Assembly: GCF_002288925.2 (NCBI RefSeq) | Contig: NW_022098001.1 | Span: forward strand, 14,972,527-15,036,526 | DNA: 64,000 nucleotides | Direction: 5' to 3' | DNA from: Delphinapterus leucas | Taxonomy: Eukaryota; Chordata; Mammalia; Artiodactyla; Monodontidae | In this document: one piece after another, positions 9,926 to 21,470 of the stretch | Numbering within the stretch: position 1 is the stretch's first letter | Layout: every line of letters starts with the position of its first letter | The notes under the pieces: model-generated | Databases searched by the model: none | What the model saw: only the letters and a program-made list of their open reading frames with translations | Told to the model about the DNA's origin: nothing | Translations under genes and position numbers: made by a program

Positions 9926-12366
9926 GTAAATAGCGCGTTGAATGGAATTTGTCTTTTTCAAAGGTTAATTTACTTAGGACCATTCAAGGACCTATAAGCA
10001 GAGGTGACATATTAGCAGTGACCTCTCAGGTGTGTGATGGACTCCTGGAACACTCTCAGTCATTCCTGTCCTCCCAAAAGACAGAAGGCAGGATTCTTGT
10101 TCTGGGTCTGTCACTAACTGACCAAGTAGCCTTTGCAGAGTGAGGTAGGATTGACAAATAAAATATATAAACTACAAGATAGAGAATTTTTTAGTATAAG
10201 TATGTCCCATGAAATACTTGGGACATACTTATACTAAAAAATTGCTTGTTGTTTACCTGCAATTCCAATATAACCAGTTGTTCTATATTTTTATTTGCTA
10301 AATCTTGGGCAAGGTGGTGCTCCAGGCTTTATTTCTCTCTTTGCAAATGTGGGGTATTAGACTAGATGAACCCTGTGAGCCCTTTAGGCTGCTAGACTCT
10401 TTATTCTAATGGGCCAGCCATTGGCTCCTCTTTAATAATGACTGGAAATTGGTAGGTCTCCTTTAATAGACAAGTTTTAATAAACAAGTTTATTCTTTCA
10501 TGGCTTCTTCCCTGCCTACCCCTTACTTTCATCTTTTATGGTATTGCTGCGTCCACTGGCTCTTGCTTCGTCTCTCCCTTTGTAAGGACTGGGTAGTCTA
10601 GAGCCAAAATCTTGATTACCATGATACTTGCTTTTTAATAGAGGGTCTTCCCATCCTTCCCTCAGTCTAATCCCATCCCCTACTGTGTACAGCTGAAGTT
10701 TGACCCTTTCCTCCATGGCTGCCTCATTTATGCTTTAGAGCATGTAAACCGTTTACCAGATGACTCAATAGGAAGCAGCGCTTGTCATCCAATGTAGTTA
10801 GAATTAAAAGGGGTCAGAGTTACAGCAATTGAGACTTTGCAGACATGGTTGAATGCTGAAGGTTTGTAGGGCAGTGTGTTGGAGGCTGCAAAAGAAAGCT
10901 CTGGAGGAAAGTTTTGACCCAGAATAAAGGAAAGCTAAAGTAGAGGCTAAAAATGAAGACAGAATAATTTCACAGAAAATAGAAGCACAGGGAGAAAAGT
11001 GCTAATGCTGAAGGAAGCCCTGGGGCAGAATCTCAGAATTCTGATACCATTATGACTATATAACCTACTTCTGACAAAGGGCCTCGCTGAGTTTTAGCTG
11101 CGAGGTTTTTGTGTGGACCTACTCAAGACATTAGTATTTTGTGTGAGTCTGACATTTGGAAAAGGTGCCATAACATCTTCCCCCTCTATTCATGGCTGCC
11201 TACATGGAGACAAAGAACCCAGAAGGAAAGGCTAATTTTCAGAGTTTGCAGCGGGTGGTCCAGGCAACATACGTGATCTTTTTGCAGGAGGTAGGGGCAG
11301 ATAGCTTCTATTCTCCCACAGGCCCAGAGCTCTCTAGGCATCTAAGAGAAGATAAAGCCCTGTCTATCTCAGTATGAATGAGTCCCACATGTCAGTAATT
11401 TTTCATGATGGCTTGTTGTGAATCAAGTTAATTGGACCATTTGTGGCTAAAGGGCACCTATAGGGAAAAATTGGTAACCTTGATGATTAGCGGTAGGTAA
11501 GGGCTGTAAGTATCCTCCCACATGCTCTTGACACGAGGAGGTATGTTACAGTACAGCAGGCCTCTGGCCAAAATCTTTGTCACATCCTTATTTTGTTTGT
11601 GGTTATATTCCAAGTGTCCAGAATATCGCCTGGCACATAGTGGAGGTTCAATAAACATTGGTTGCATTGAATAAATAATTGAATACTGTGCCATGTACAA
11701 TTAATGACAAGCTGGGATAAAAAACCAACATCCAACTTGTGCTTTAGGCTTGTGACGCCCCAGCTCTCTGTCCCTCAGGCACTGTGGGCACAGTACTCTA
11801 GTGAGAGGATTCATCTGACTGTCCACAGAAAAGGTGTTGATACACACAACAGAACTGGCGTCCTGGAACTATGAAGGCTATAAGCTGCTGGACTAGCCAG
11901 ATGCCACACTCTTGTTCATTTAATGACCAAGAGATATACTATATTGTTAACCAAACTGCATGTCTTGAATACCACTAATATCACAAAACCTCTTTGTAGG
12001 ATCACTTTGCTAATTAACAAACCTTCTAGGGCAGCTTGAGATAGTGTGAGCTCAAAGCCTGTAGTAGCTGCCTCTGGAGTGTGGATCTCTGATTAGGATC
12101 TGTCAAATGCTAAGTGACAGCCAGCCCAGAGGTGTGGATTCTTGATGAGGATACACTAGATGTTAGCCAACTGCCCCAAGGATGTGTGTACTCACATTGA
12201 CAGATGTATGTATTCATACAGTTTTCAGTATTTTAAATAAATTAGACTCTATTATGTGGTTTTTCGTGTGTAGCTTAGCCTTACTTCTAATTCCCTCCCC
12301 ATTAAGCCATCCATTGCTTCAGGACCATTGTGTTGATCATTTTTTAAAAATTTAAAATCCCAATGT
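9926..12366. other. Left part of the 22.7-kb CDH17 intron
   Basis: Holds a palindromic repeat (10146-10318) and, at about 11610-11690, an L2/MIR-like tail (GGCACATAGTGGAGGTTCAA). Nothing else recognised. Confidence 0.5.
10146..10318. repeat. Palindromic DNA-transposon-like element with 25-bp perfect hairpin
   Basis: Two perfect 25-base inverted arms at 10185-10209 and 10219-10243, separated by nine bases. Beyond the arms weaker symmetry continues: ACAAATAAAATATATA on the left against TATATTTTTATTTGCTAAAT on the right. This is the layout of a short palindromic non-autonomous DNA element. I associate it with MER53 from memory, without certainty. Confidence 0.65.
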
Positions 12367-12377
12367 AGACTACTTTT

Positions 12378-12587
12378 TTTTTTTTTTTTTTTTTTGGGTT
12401 CGCCGGCCTCTCCCTTTTGTGGCCTTTTCCCTTGCGGAGCACAGGCTCCGGATGCGCAGACTCAGCGGCCATGGCTCACGGGCCCAGCCGCTCCGCGGCA
12501 TGTGGGATCTTCCCGGACCAGGGCATGAACTCATGTCCCCTGCATCAGTAGGTGGACTCTCAACCACTGCGCCACCAGGGAAGCCCC
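12378..12587 (-). repeat. CHR-type SINE
   Basis: Reverse-oriented with a long T tract. An 11-bp target duplication (AGACTACTTTT) lies at 12367-12377 and 12588-12598. It sits only about 30 bp from the left end of the full-length L1. Confidence 0.92.
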
Positions 12588-12986
12588 AGACTACTTTTAT
12601 TTCCTAATATTTTCTTCATTTTTTTTTAACGTCTTTATTGGAGTATAATTGCTTTACATTGTTGTATTATTTGCTGCTGTATAACAAAGTGAATCAGCTC
12701 TACACATACATATATCCCCATATCCCCTCCCTCTTGCATCTCCCTCCCACCCTCGCTATCCTACCCCCTAGGTGGTCCCAAAGCACCAAGCTGATCTCGC
12801 TATGCTATGCAACTGCTTCCCACTAGCTATCTATTTTACATTTGGTAGTGTATATATGTCCATGCCACTCTCGCACTTTGTCCCAGCTTACCCTACCGCT
12901 CCCCATGTCCTCAAGTCCATTCTCTACTTCTGCATCTTTATTCCTGTCCTGCCCCTAGGTTCTTCAGAACTATTGGATTTTTTTTT

Positions 12987-13145
12987 TAGATTCCATATAT
13001 ATGTGTTAGCATATGGTATTTGTTTTTCTCTTTCTGACTTACTTCACTCTGTATGACAGACTCTAGGTCCATCCACCTCACTACAAATAACTCAATTTCA
13101 TTTCTTTTTATGGCTGAGTAATATTCCATTGTATATATGTGTCAC
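12987..13145 (+). repeat. Left copy of exact 159-bp duplication flanking the N gap
   Basis: Bases 12987-13145 are identical to 13248-13406. Both are the same part of the L1 (3' end of ORF2). Only one copy is expected in an L1. Confidence 0.95.
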
Positions 13146-13147
13146 TT

Positions 13148-13247
13148 NNNNNNNNNNNNNNNNNNNNNNNNNNNNNNNNNNNNNNNNNNNNNNNNNNNNN
13201 NNNNNNNNNNNNNNNNNNNNNNNNNNNNNNNNNNNNNNNNNNNNNNN
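13148..13247. other. Assembly gap, 100 N
   Basis: Exactly 100 undetermined bases, the conventional size of a gap of unknown length. It is flanked by two copies of the same L1 sequence, so the two contig ends probably overlap and no sequence may be missing. Confidence 0.98.
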
Positions 13248-13406
13248 TAGATTCCATATATATGTGTTAGCATATGGTATTTGTTTTTCTCTTTCTGACT
13301 TACTTCACTCTGTATGACAGACTCTAGGTCCATCCACCTCACTACAAATAACTCAATTTCATTTCTTTTTATGGCTGAGTAATATTCCATTGTATATATG
13401 TGTCAC
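13248..13406 (+). repeat. Right copy of the exact 159-bp duplication
   Basis: Identical to 12987-13145; see the left copy. The sequence then runs on normally through the L1. Confidence 0.95.
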
Positions 13407-16400
13407 ATCCTCTTTATCCATTCACCTGTTGATGGACACTTAGGTGGCTTCCATGTCCTGGCTATTGTAAATAGAGCTGCAATGAATATTGTGGTACATG
13501 TCTCTTTTAGAATTATGGTTTTCTCAGGGTATATGCCCAGTAGTGGGATTGCTGGGTTGTATGGTAGTTCTATTTTTGGTTTTTTAAGGAACCTTCATAC
13601 TGTTCTCCATAGTGGCCATATCAGTTTACATTCCCACCAACAGTGCAAGAGGGTTCTCTTTTCTCCACACCCTCTCCAGCATTTATTGTTTGTAGATTTT
13701 TTGATGATGGCCATTCTGACCCGTGTGAGGTGATACCTCATGGTAGTTTTGATTTCCATTTGTCTAATGATTAGTGATGTTGAGCATCTTTTCATGTGTT
13801 TGTTGCCAATCTGTATATCTTCTTTGGAGAAATGTCTATTTAGATCTTCTGCCCATTTTGGGATTGGGTTGTTTGTTTTTTTGATATTGAGCTGCATGAG
13901 CTGCTTGTATATTTTGGAGATTAATCCTTTGTCTGTTGATTCATTTGCAAATACATTCTCCCATTCTGAGGGTTGTCTTTTTGTCTTGTTTATGGTTTCC
14001 TTTGCTGTGCAAAAGCTTTTAAGTTTCATTAGGTCCCATTTCTTTATTTATTTTTTTAATTTCCATTTCTCTAGGAGGTGGGTCAGAAAGGATCTTGCTG
14101 TGATTTATGTCATAGAGTGTTCTGCCTATATTTTTCTCTAAGAATTTTATAGTGTCTGGCCTTACATTTAGGTCTTTAATCCATTTTGAATTTATTTTTG
14201 TGTATGGTGTTAGGGAGTGTTCTAATTTCATTCTTTTACATGTACCTGTGCAGTTTTCCCAGCACCACTTATTGAAGAGGCTCTCTTTTCGCCATTGTAT
14301 ATTCTTGCCTCCTTTATCAAAATAAGGAGACCATATGTGTGTGGGTTTATCTCTGGGCTCTCTATCCTGTTTCATTGATCTATATTTCTGTTTTTGTGCC
14401 AGTACCATATTGTCTTGATTACTGTAGCTTTGTAGTATAGTCTGTAGTTGGGGAGCCTGATTCCTCCAGCTCCATTTTTCTTTCTTAAGATTGCTTTTGC
14501 TACTTGGGGTCTTTTGTGTTTCCATACAAATTGTGAAATTTTTTGTTTTAGTTCTGTGAAAAATGCCATTGGTAGTTTGGTAGGGATTGCATTGAATCTG
14601 TAGATTGCTTTGGGTAGTAGAGTCATTTTCACAATGTTGATTCTTCCAATCCAAGAACATGGTATATCTCTCCATCTGTTTGTGTCGTCTTTAATTTCTT
14701 TCATCAGTGTCTTACAGTTTTCTGCATACAGGTTTTTTGTCTCCTTAGGTAGGTTTATTCCTAGGTATTTTATTCTTTTTGCTGAAATGGTAAATGGGAG
14801 TGTTTCCTTAATTTCTCTTTCAGATTTTTCATCAATAGTGTATAAGAATGCCAGAGATTTCTGTGCATTAATTTTGTATCCTGCTACTTTACCAAATTCA
14901 TTGATTAGCTCTAGTAGTTTTCTGGTAGCATCTTTTGGATTCTCTATGTATAGTATCATGTCATCTGCAAACAGTGACAGTCTTATTCCTTCTTTTCCAA
15001 TTTGGATTCCTTTTATTTCTTTTTCTTCTCTGATTGCTATGGCTAAAACTTCCAAAACTATGTTGAATAATAATGGTGAGAGTGGGCAACCGTGTCTTGT
15101 TCCTGATCTTAGTGGAAATGGTTTCAGTTTTTCACCATTGAGAATGATGTTGGCTGTGGGTTTGTCATATATGGCCTTTATTATGTGGAGGAAAGTTCCC
15201 TCTATGCCCACTTTCTGGAGGGTTTTTATCATAAATAGGTGTTGAATTTTGTTGAAAGCTTTTTCTGCATGTATTGGGATGATCATATGTTTTTCATCCT
15301 TCAATTTGTTACTATGGTGTATCACATTGATTGATTTGCATATATTGAAGAATCCTTGAATTCCTGGGATAAACCTCTCTTGGTCATGGTGTATGATCCT
15401 TTTAATGTGCTTTTGGATTCTGTTTGCTAGTATTTTGTTGAGGATATTTGCATCTATGTTCATCAGTGATATTGGCCTGTAGTTTTCTTTTTTTTGTAAC
15501 ATCTTTGTCTTGTTTTGGTATCAGGATGATGGTGGCCTCGTAGAATGAGTTTGGGAATATTCCTCCCTTTGCTATATTTTGGAAGAGTTTGAGAAGGATA
15601 GGTGTTAGCTCTGCTCTAAATGTTTGTGAATGTTCCAAATGTTTCACCTGTGAATCAGTCGGGTCCCGGGATTTTGTTTGATGAAGATTTTTAATCACAG
15701 TTTCAATTTCAGTGCTTGTGATGTGTCTGTTCGTATTTTCAATTTCTTCCAGTCTCAGTCTCAGAAGGTTGTACTTTTCTAAGAATTTGTCCATTTTATT
15801 GGCATATAGTTGCTTGTAGTAATCTCTCATGATCCTTTGTATTTCTGCAGTATCAGTTATTACTTCTCCTTTTTCATTTCTAAGTCTGTTGATTTGAGTC
15901 TTCTCCCTTTTCTTCTTGATGAGTCTGGCTAATGGTTTATCAATTTTGTTTATCCTCTCAAAGAACCAGCTTTTAGTTTTATTGATCTTTGCTACCATTT
16001 CCTTCATTTCTTTTTCAGGTATTTCTGATCTGATCTTTATGATTTATTTCCTTCTGCTAACTTAGGGTTTTTTTTTTGTTATTCTTTCTCTAATTACTAT
16101 AGATGTAAGGTTACATTGTTTTTTTGAGATTTTTCTTGTTTCTTGAGGTAGAATTGTAGTGCTATAAACTTCCCTCTTAGAAATGCTTTTGCTGTATCCC
16201 ATAGGTTTTGGGCCATCGAGTATTCATTGTTATTTGTTTGTAGGTATTTTTTAATTTCTTCTTTGATTTCTTGAGTGATCTCTTGGTTATTTAGTAGCGT
16301 GTTGTTGAGCTTCCTTGTGTTTGTATTTTTTACAGTTATTTTTTTCCTGTAATTGATATCTAGTCTCATAGCATTGTGGTCAGAAAAGATAGTTGATATG

Positions 16401-17273
16401 ATTTCAGTTTTCTTAAATTTACCAAGCCTTGATTTGTGACCCAAGATGTGATCTATCCTGGAGAATGTTCCATGAGCACTTGAGAAGAAAGTGTATTCTG
16501 TTGTTTTTGGATGGAATATCCTATAAATATCAATTAAGTCCATCTTGTTTAATGTATCATTTAAAGCTTGTGTTTCCTTATTTATTTTCATTTTGGATTA
16601 TCTGTCCATTGGTGAAAGTGAGGTGTTAAATTCTCCTACTATTATTGTGTTACTGTCACTTTCCCCTTTTATGGCTGTTAGCATTTGCCTTATGTATTGA
16701 GGTGCTCCTGTGCTGGGTGCATAAAGATTTACAATTGTTATATCTTCTTCTTGGATTGATCCCTTGATCATTATGTAGTGTTCTTCTTTGTCTCTTGTAA
16801 TAGTTTTTATTTTAAAGTCTGTTTGTCTGATATGAGAATTGCTACTCCTGCTTTCTTTTGATTTCCATTTGCATGGAAAATCTTTTTCCATCCCCTCACT
16901 TTCAGTCTGTATGTGTCCCTAGGTCTGAAGTGAGTCTCTTGTAGACAGCACATATATGGGTCTTGTTTTCATATCCACTCAGCCAGTCTATGTCTTTTGG
17001 TTGGAGCTCTTAATCCATATACGTTTAAGGTAATTATTGATATGTATGTTCCTATTACCATTTTCTTAATTGTTTTGTGTTTGTTATTGTAGGTCTTTTC
17101 CTTCTCTTGTGTTTCTTGCCTAGAGAAGTTTCTTTAGCTTTTGTTGTAAGGCTGGTTTGGTGGTGCTGAATTCTCTTAGCTTTTCCTTGTCTGTAAATGT
17201 TTTAATTTCTCAGTGAATCTGAATGAGATTCTTGCTGGGTAGAGTAATCTTGGTTGTAGGTTTTTCCCTCTCA

Positions 17274-18012
17274 TCACTTTAAATATGTCCTGTCACTCCT
17301 TTCTGGCTGCAGAGTTTCTGCTGAAAGATCAGCTATTAATCTTATGGGGATTCCCTTGTATGTTATTTGTTGCTTTTCCCTTGCTGCTTTTAATATTTTT
17401 TCTTTGTATTTAATTGTTGATAGTTTGATTAATATGTGTCTTGGCATGTTTCTCCTTGGATTTATCCTGTATGGGACTCTCTGTGCTTCCTGGACTTGAT
17501 TAACTATTTCCTTTCCCATATTAGGGAACTTTTCAACTATAATCTCTTTAAATATTTTCTCACTCCCTTTCTTTTTCTCTTCTTCTTTTGGGTCCCCTAT
17601 AATTCGAATATTGGTGCATTTAATGTTGTCGAAGAGGTCTCTGAGATTGTCCTCCACTCTTTTCATTCTTTTTTCTTTATTCTGCTCTGCAGTAGTTATT
17701 TCCACTATTTTACCTTCCAGGTCACTTATCCATTCTTCTGCCTCAATTATTCTGCTATTGTTTCCTTCTAGAGAATTTTTAACTTCATTTATTGTGGTGT
17801 TTATCATTGTTTGCCCTTTAGTTCTTCTAGGTCCTTGTTAAAGGTTTCTTTATTTTCTCCATTCTGTTTCCATGGTTTTGGATCATCTTTGCTATCATTA
17901 CTCTGAATTGTTTTTCAGGTAGACTGCCTATTTCCTATTCATTTGGTCATGTTTGGTCTGGTGGGTTTTTACCTTGCTCCTTCATTTGCTGCATATTTCT
18001 CTGTCTTCTCAT
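17274..18012 (-). pseudogene. L1 ORF1 remnant (RNA-binding protein)
   Basis: A Met at 18012 opens a frame that meets TGA at 17947-17949 after 21 codons. A 177-residue frame (17274-17807) keeps coiled-coil-like sequence (SRIIEAEEWISDLEGKIVEI) and the RNA-binding middle part (NIRIIGDPKEEE, PRHILIKLSTIKYKEKILKA). The C-terminal end runs on in a shifted frame downstream. Confidence 0.85.
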
Positions 18013-19945
18013 TTTGCTTAACTTACTGTGTTTGGGGTCTCCTTTTCACAGGCTGCAGGTTTGTAGTTCCTGTTGTTTTTGGTGTCTGCCCGCAGTGGGT
18101 AAGATTAGTTCAGTGGGTTGTGTAAGCTTCCTGGTGGAGGGGACTGGTGCCTGTGTTCTGGTGGATGAGGCTGGATCTTGTCTTTCTGGTGGACAGGTCC
18201 ATGTCTGGTGGTGTGTTTTGGGGTGTCTGTGAACTTATTATGATTTTAGGCAAACTCTCTGCTAATCGGTGGAGTTGTGTTCCTGTCTTGCTAGTTGTTC
18301 TGCAGGGGGTATCCAGCACTGGGGCTTGCTGGTCATTGACTGGAGCTGGGTCTTAGCATTGAGATGGAGATCTCTGGGAGAGTTCTTGCTGATTGATATT
18401 ATGTGGGGCCAGGAGGTCTCTGGTGGCCCAATGTCCTGAACTCAGCTCTCCCACCTCAGAGGCTCAGGCCTGACACCTGGCCAGAGCACTAAGACCCTGT
18501 CAGCCACACAGCTCAGAAAAAAAAGGAAAAAAAATAGAAAGAAAGAAAAATAAATAAAATTATTAAACTAAAAAATTATTTTAATTATTAAAAAAAAATT
18601 TTTTAAAGAAGAGAGCAGCCAAATCAATAAACAAATCCACCCATGATAACAAGTGCTAAAAACTGAACTAAGATAACCTTATAAATCAGAAACTAGTCAG
18701 TCACATACAACAAACCCAAAGTCTACAGTTGCTCCCAAAGGCCACCACCTCAATTTTGGGATGATTCATTGTCTATTCAGGTATTCCACAGATGCAGGTT
18801 ACGTCAAGTTGATTATGGAGATTTAATCTGCTACTCCTGAGGCTGCACAGAGAAATTTCCCTTTCTCTTCTTTGTTTGCACAGCTCCTGGGGTTCAGCTT
18901 TGGATTTGGACCTGCCTCTGCATGTAGGTCATCCTCTGGTGTCTGTTCTTCGCCCAGACAGGAGGGGGTTAAAGGAGCTGCTGAATAGGGGGCTGTGGTT
19001 CACTCAGGCCGGGGGGAGGGAGAGGTATGGAATGCAGGGAGAGCCTGTGGCGGCAGAGGCCAGTGTGACATATCAACAGCCCAAGGCACACAGTGTGTTC
19101 TAGCCGGGAAGTTGTCCCTGGATCACAGGACCCTGGCAGTGGTGGGCTGCATAGGGTCCCGGTAGGGGAGGTGTGGATAGGGTCCTGTGCTTGCACACAG
19201 GCTTCTTGGTGGCGGCAGCAGCAGCCTTAGCGTCTCATGCCCGTCTCTGGGGTCTGCGCTGATAGCCGCGGCTCGCGCCCTTCTCTGAAGCTTGTTTAGA
19301 CGGTGCTGTGAATCCCCTCTCCTCCTGCACCCTGAAACAATGATCTCTTGCCTCTTAGGCAGGTCCAGACTTTTTCCCGAACTCCCTCCCAGCTAGGCAT
19401 GGCGCACTAACCCCTTCAGGCTGTGTTCACGTTGCCAACCCCAGTCCTCTCCCTGGGATCCGACCTCCAAAGCCCGAGCCTCAGCTCCCAGCCTCGCCCA
19501 CCCTGGGCGGGTGAGCAGACAAGCCTCTCGGGCTGGTGAGTGCCAGTCAGCACCGATCCTCTGTGCGGGAATCTCTCCGCTTTGCCCTCTGCAGCCCCGT
19601 TGCTGTGCTCTCCTCTGTGGCTCTGAAGCTTCCCCCCTCCGCCACCCGCAGTCTCCGCCCGCGAAGGGGCTTCCTAGTGTGTGGAAACCTTTCCTCCTTC
19701 ACAGCTCCCTCCCACTGGTGCCGGTCCCGTCCCTATCCTTTTGTCTCTGTTTTTTCTTTTTTTCTTTTACCCTACCCAGGTACGTGGGAGTTTCTTGCCT
19801 TTTGGGAGGTCTGAGGTCTTCTGCCAGCATTCAGTAGGTGTTCTGTATGAGTTGTTCCACGTGTAGATGTATTTCTGGTGTATCTGTGGGGAGGAGGGTG
19901 ACCTCCGCATCTTACTCTTCCGCCATCTTGAAGCTCCTCTCCCTG
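18013..19945 (-). promoter_or_regulatory. L1 5' UTR / internal promoter region
   Basis: 1.9 kb on the minus strand between the element's 5' end and ORF1. The distal part (about 18876-19945) is GC- and CpG-rich compared with its surroundings and contains AAGATGGCGGAAG near the start. That motif resembles the YY1 site (CAAGATGGC) at the start of mammalian L1 5' UTRs. Present-day promoter activity is an inference. Confidence 0.6.
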
Positions 19946-20244
19946 ATATTTTCTTAATCACAATTCTATCAGAACCTGTTCATCTGAATTACAAATGTGC
20001 TAACAGCAGGTAAAATTCACTGAGGAGCGCACACTCCACAACTGAAGCCCCTTGTGCTTCATGAAGCACTTCTGCACACGCTCCTTTTCTTCTCACGCCA
20101 ACTCTGAGGGAGGCAGAAATAGCCCCGCTGTACAGATGAGGTTCAGGCCCACAGCAAGATGCAGTCAGTCCCCCAGGGATGGCAGAGTTGGGAACTTGAC
20201 CCCAGGCTTCTGACTCCCTTCAGGAAATGATTTCTGTTGGGGCC

Positions 20245-20440
20245 TGGCATTGCCATTTACTAGCTCTGCGACCTTGACCGAATGTTGTAACCTCAGACCT
20301 CAGTTTTCTGATCTGAAACATTGGTGAAATGGCAGCACCTTCTTGATAAGGACATTGGAGGATTCAGTGTGAAAATACATATATAGCTCTTAACACAGCC
20401 CCCAGCAGGTAGCAGTCAATTTAATGAATGTCCAGCATTA
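20245..20440 (+). repeat. MIR SINE
   Basis: MIR-like wording: GCCATTTACTAGCTCTGCGA, CTCAGTTTTCTGATCTGAAA, and a diverged 3' part with CCCAGCAGGTAG. Confidence 0.6.
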
Positions 20441-20849
20441 TCTTAATTCTAATTAATTAGAGTGAGGGCAGAAGCCAGGATTCTGCCTGTGGATAGATGT
20501 GTTTTCACTTCTTGCCAAGGGGACCAAACTTGTCTAATCCAAGAGTCAAATGGTGCCCACTGGGGACTGCTGACTCAGCCTCTCTATGGGAGGACCTGGA
20601 AATCAGTAATTTTAGTGCCCTGCAAAGTGTTTCTCCTTTACTCTTGCATTACTACCACACTTCACTTTTGACACCAGGTTTGTGGGTTTTCCACACATCA
20701 AGCCATTATCCAACACCAGGCTGATGTCCTACAATTTAACTCAGTTCTGACACTGTCTACCTGGAGATAGCATCAGACCCCACAGGTTAAGGGCTCAGTC
20801 CCACAAGACTCCCCCGCACCCCACTTCAAAAGTCAATTGCAAGTTCTAG

Positions 20850-21470
20850 GTTGTTACCTGTATTTCTGACTGACTGGCTATAAATCAGAGGTTCCCATGA
20901 CTCTCTCCTTGGGTTGGATCATTTGCTAGAGCAGCTCACAGAGCTCAGGGAAACATATTTACCAATTTTTATTTGATAAAGGATATGATAAGGGATATAG
21001 ATGAGCGGCCAGATGAGGAGATACATAGGGCGAGGTCTGGGAGGGCCCCAAGAGTAGGAGCTTCTGTCCCATGGAGTTAGGGTGTGTATTCACTTTCCCA
21101 GCACATCGATGTGTTCACTAACCCACAAGCTCTCTGAAGGCCTTACTTTGGGGATTTTTACTGAGGCTTCATCATGTAGACATGATTGATCATTAACTCA
21201 ATCTCCAGCCCCTCTCCCCTTCCAGGGGTGGGGGGTGGGGTGGGTGTGGGGCTGAAAGTTCCAAGCTTCTAATCATGGCTTGGTCTTTCTGGTAACCAGC
21301 CCCCATCCTGAAACCATCCAAGGAGCCACCAAGAGTCACCTCATTAGAATAAAAGTCACTCCTATCATCCAGGAAATTCCAAGGGATTTAGGAGCTCAGT
21401 GTCAGGAACCAGGGGCACAGACCAATATATACATTTTTTATTGTTTCACTTGCCCCAAGTGATGCTTAGG
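20850..21470 (+). repeat. Old LTR-like remnant (ERVL/MaLR class, family uncertain)
   Basis: Wording such as CAGGAAATTCCAAGGGATTT, AGGAGCTCAGTGTCAGGAAC and CAGACCAATATATACA matches LTR ends I recall from mammalian ERVL-class elements. No partner LTR is visible. Confidence 0.45.

Larger units (their letters stand above)
12986..17061 (-). pseudogene. L1 ORF2 remnant (endonuclease, reverse transcriptase, Cys-rich end)
   Basis: Starts at a Met at 17061 and hits a TGA at 16969-16971 after 30 codons. Later frames carry endonuclease-like pieces (RIDHILGHKSRLGKFKKTEI, IFSDHNAMRLDINY), reverse-transcriptase pieces including the catalytic [15 protein letters not shown], and the C-terminal pattern [16 protein letters not shown]. 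The reading ends MLTHIYGI-stop at 12986. At least five frame changes plus stops make it non-functional. After removing the 261-bp assembly duplication and gap its length is about 1270 codons, as expected for L1 ORF2. Confidence 0.9.
12617..19945 (-). mobile_element. Full-length L1 LINE, antisense to CDH17, ORFs decayed
   Basis: On the minus strand the order is a GC-rich 5' UTR (about 18013-19945, starting near AGAGGAGCTTCAAGATGGCG), ORF1 remnant (17274-18012), ORF2 remnant (12986-17061), 3' UTR and A tail (plus-strand T run near 12620). A 10-bp direct repeat ATATTTTCTT at 12607-12616 and 19946-19955 fits a target-site duplication. Once the gap and duplicated flank (261 bp) are discounted, the element is about 7.07 kb and ORF2 about 3.8 kb, the normal size. 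Both ORFs contain stops and frameshifts, so it is not autonomous. Confidence 0.93.

Noticed and set aside
14610..15245. 211-codon plus-strand frame
   Set aside because: It is the antisense reading of the L1 ORF2 remnant.
19511..19837. GC-rich frames at 19511-19837 as a CpG-island gene
   Set aside because: The GC-rich tract is the L1 5' UTR, bounded by the L1 end and target duplication.
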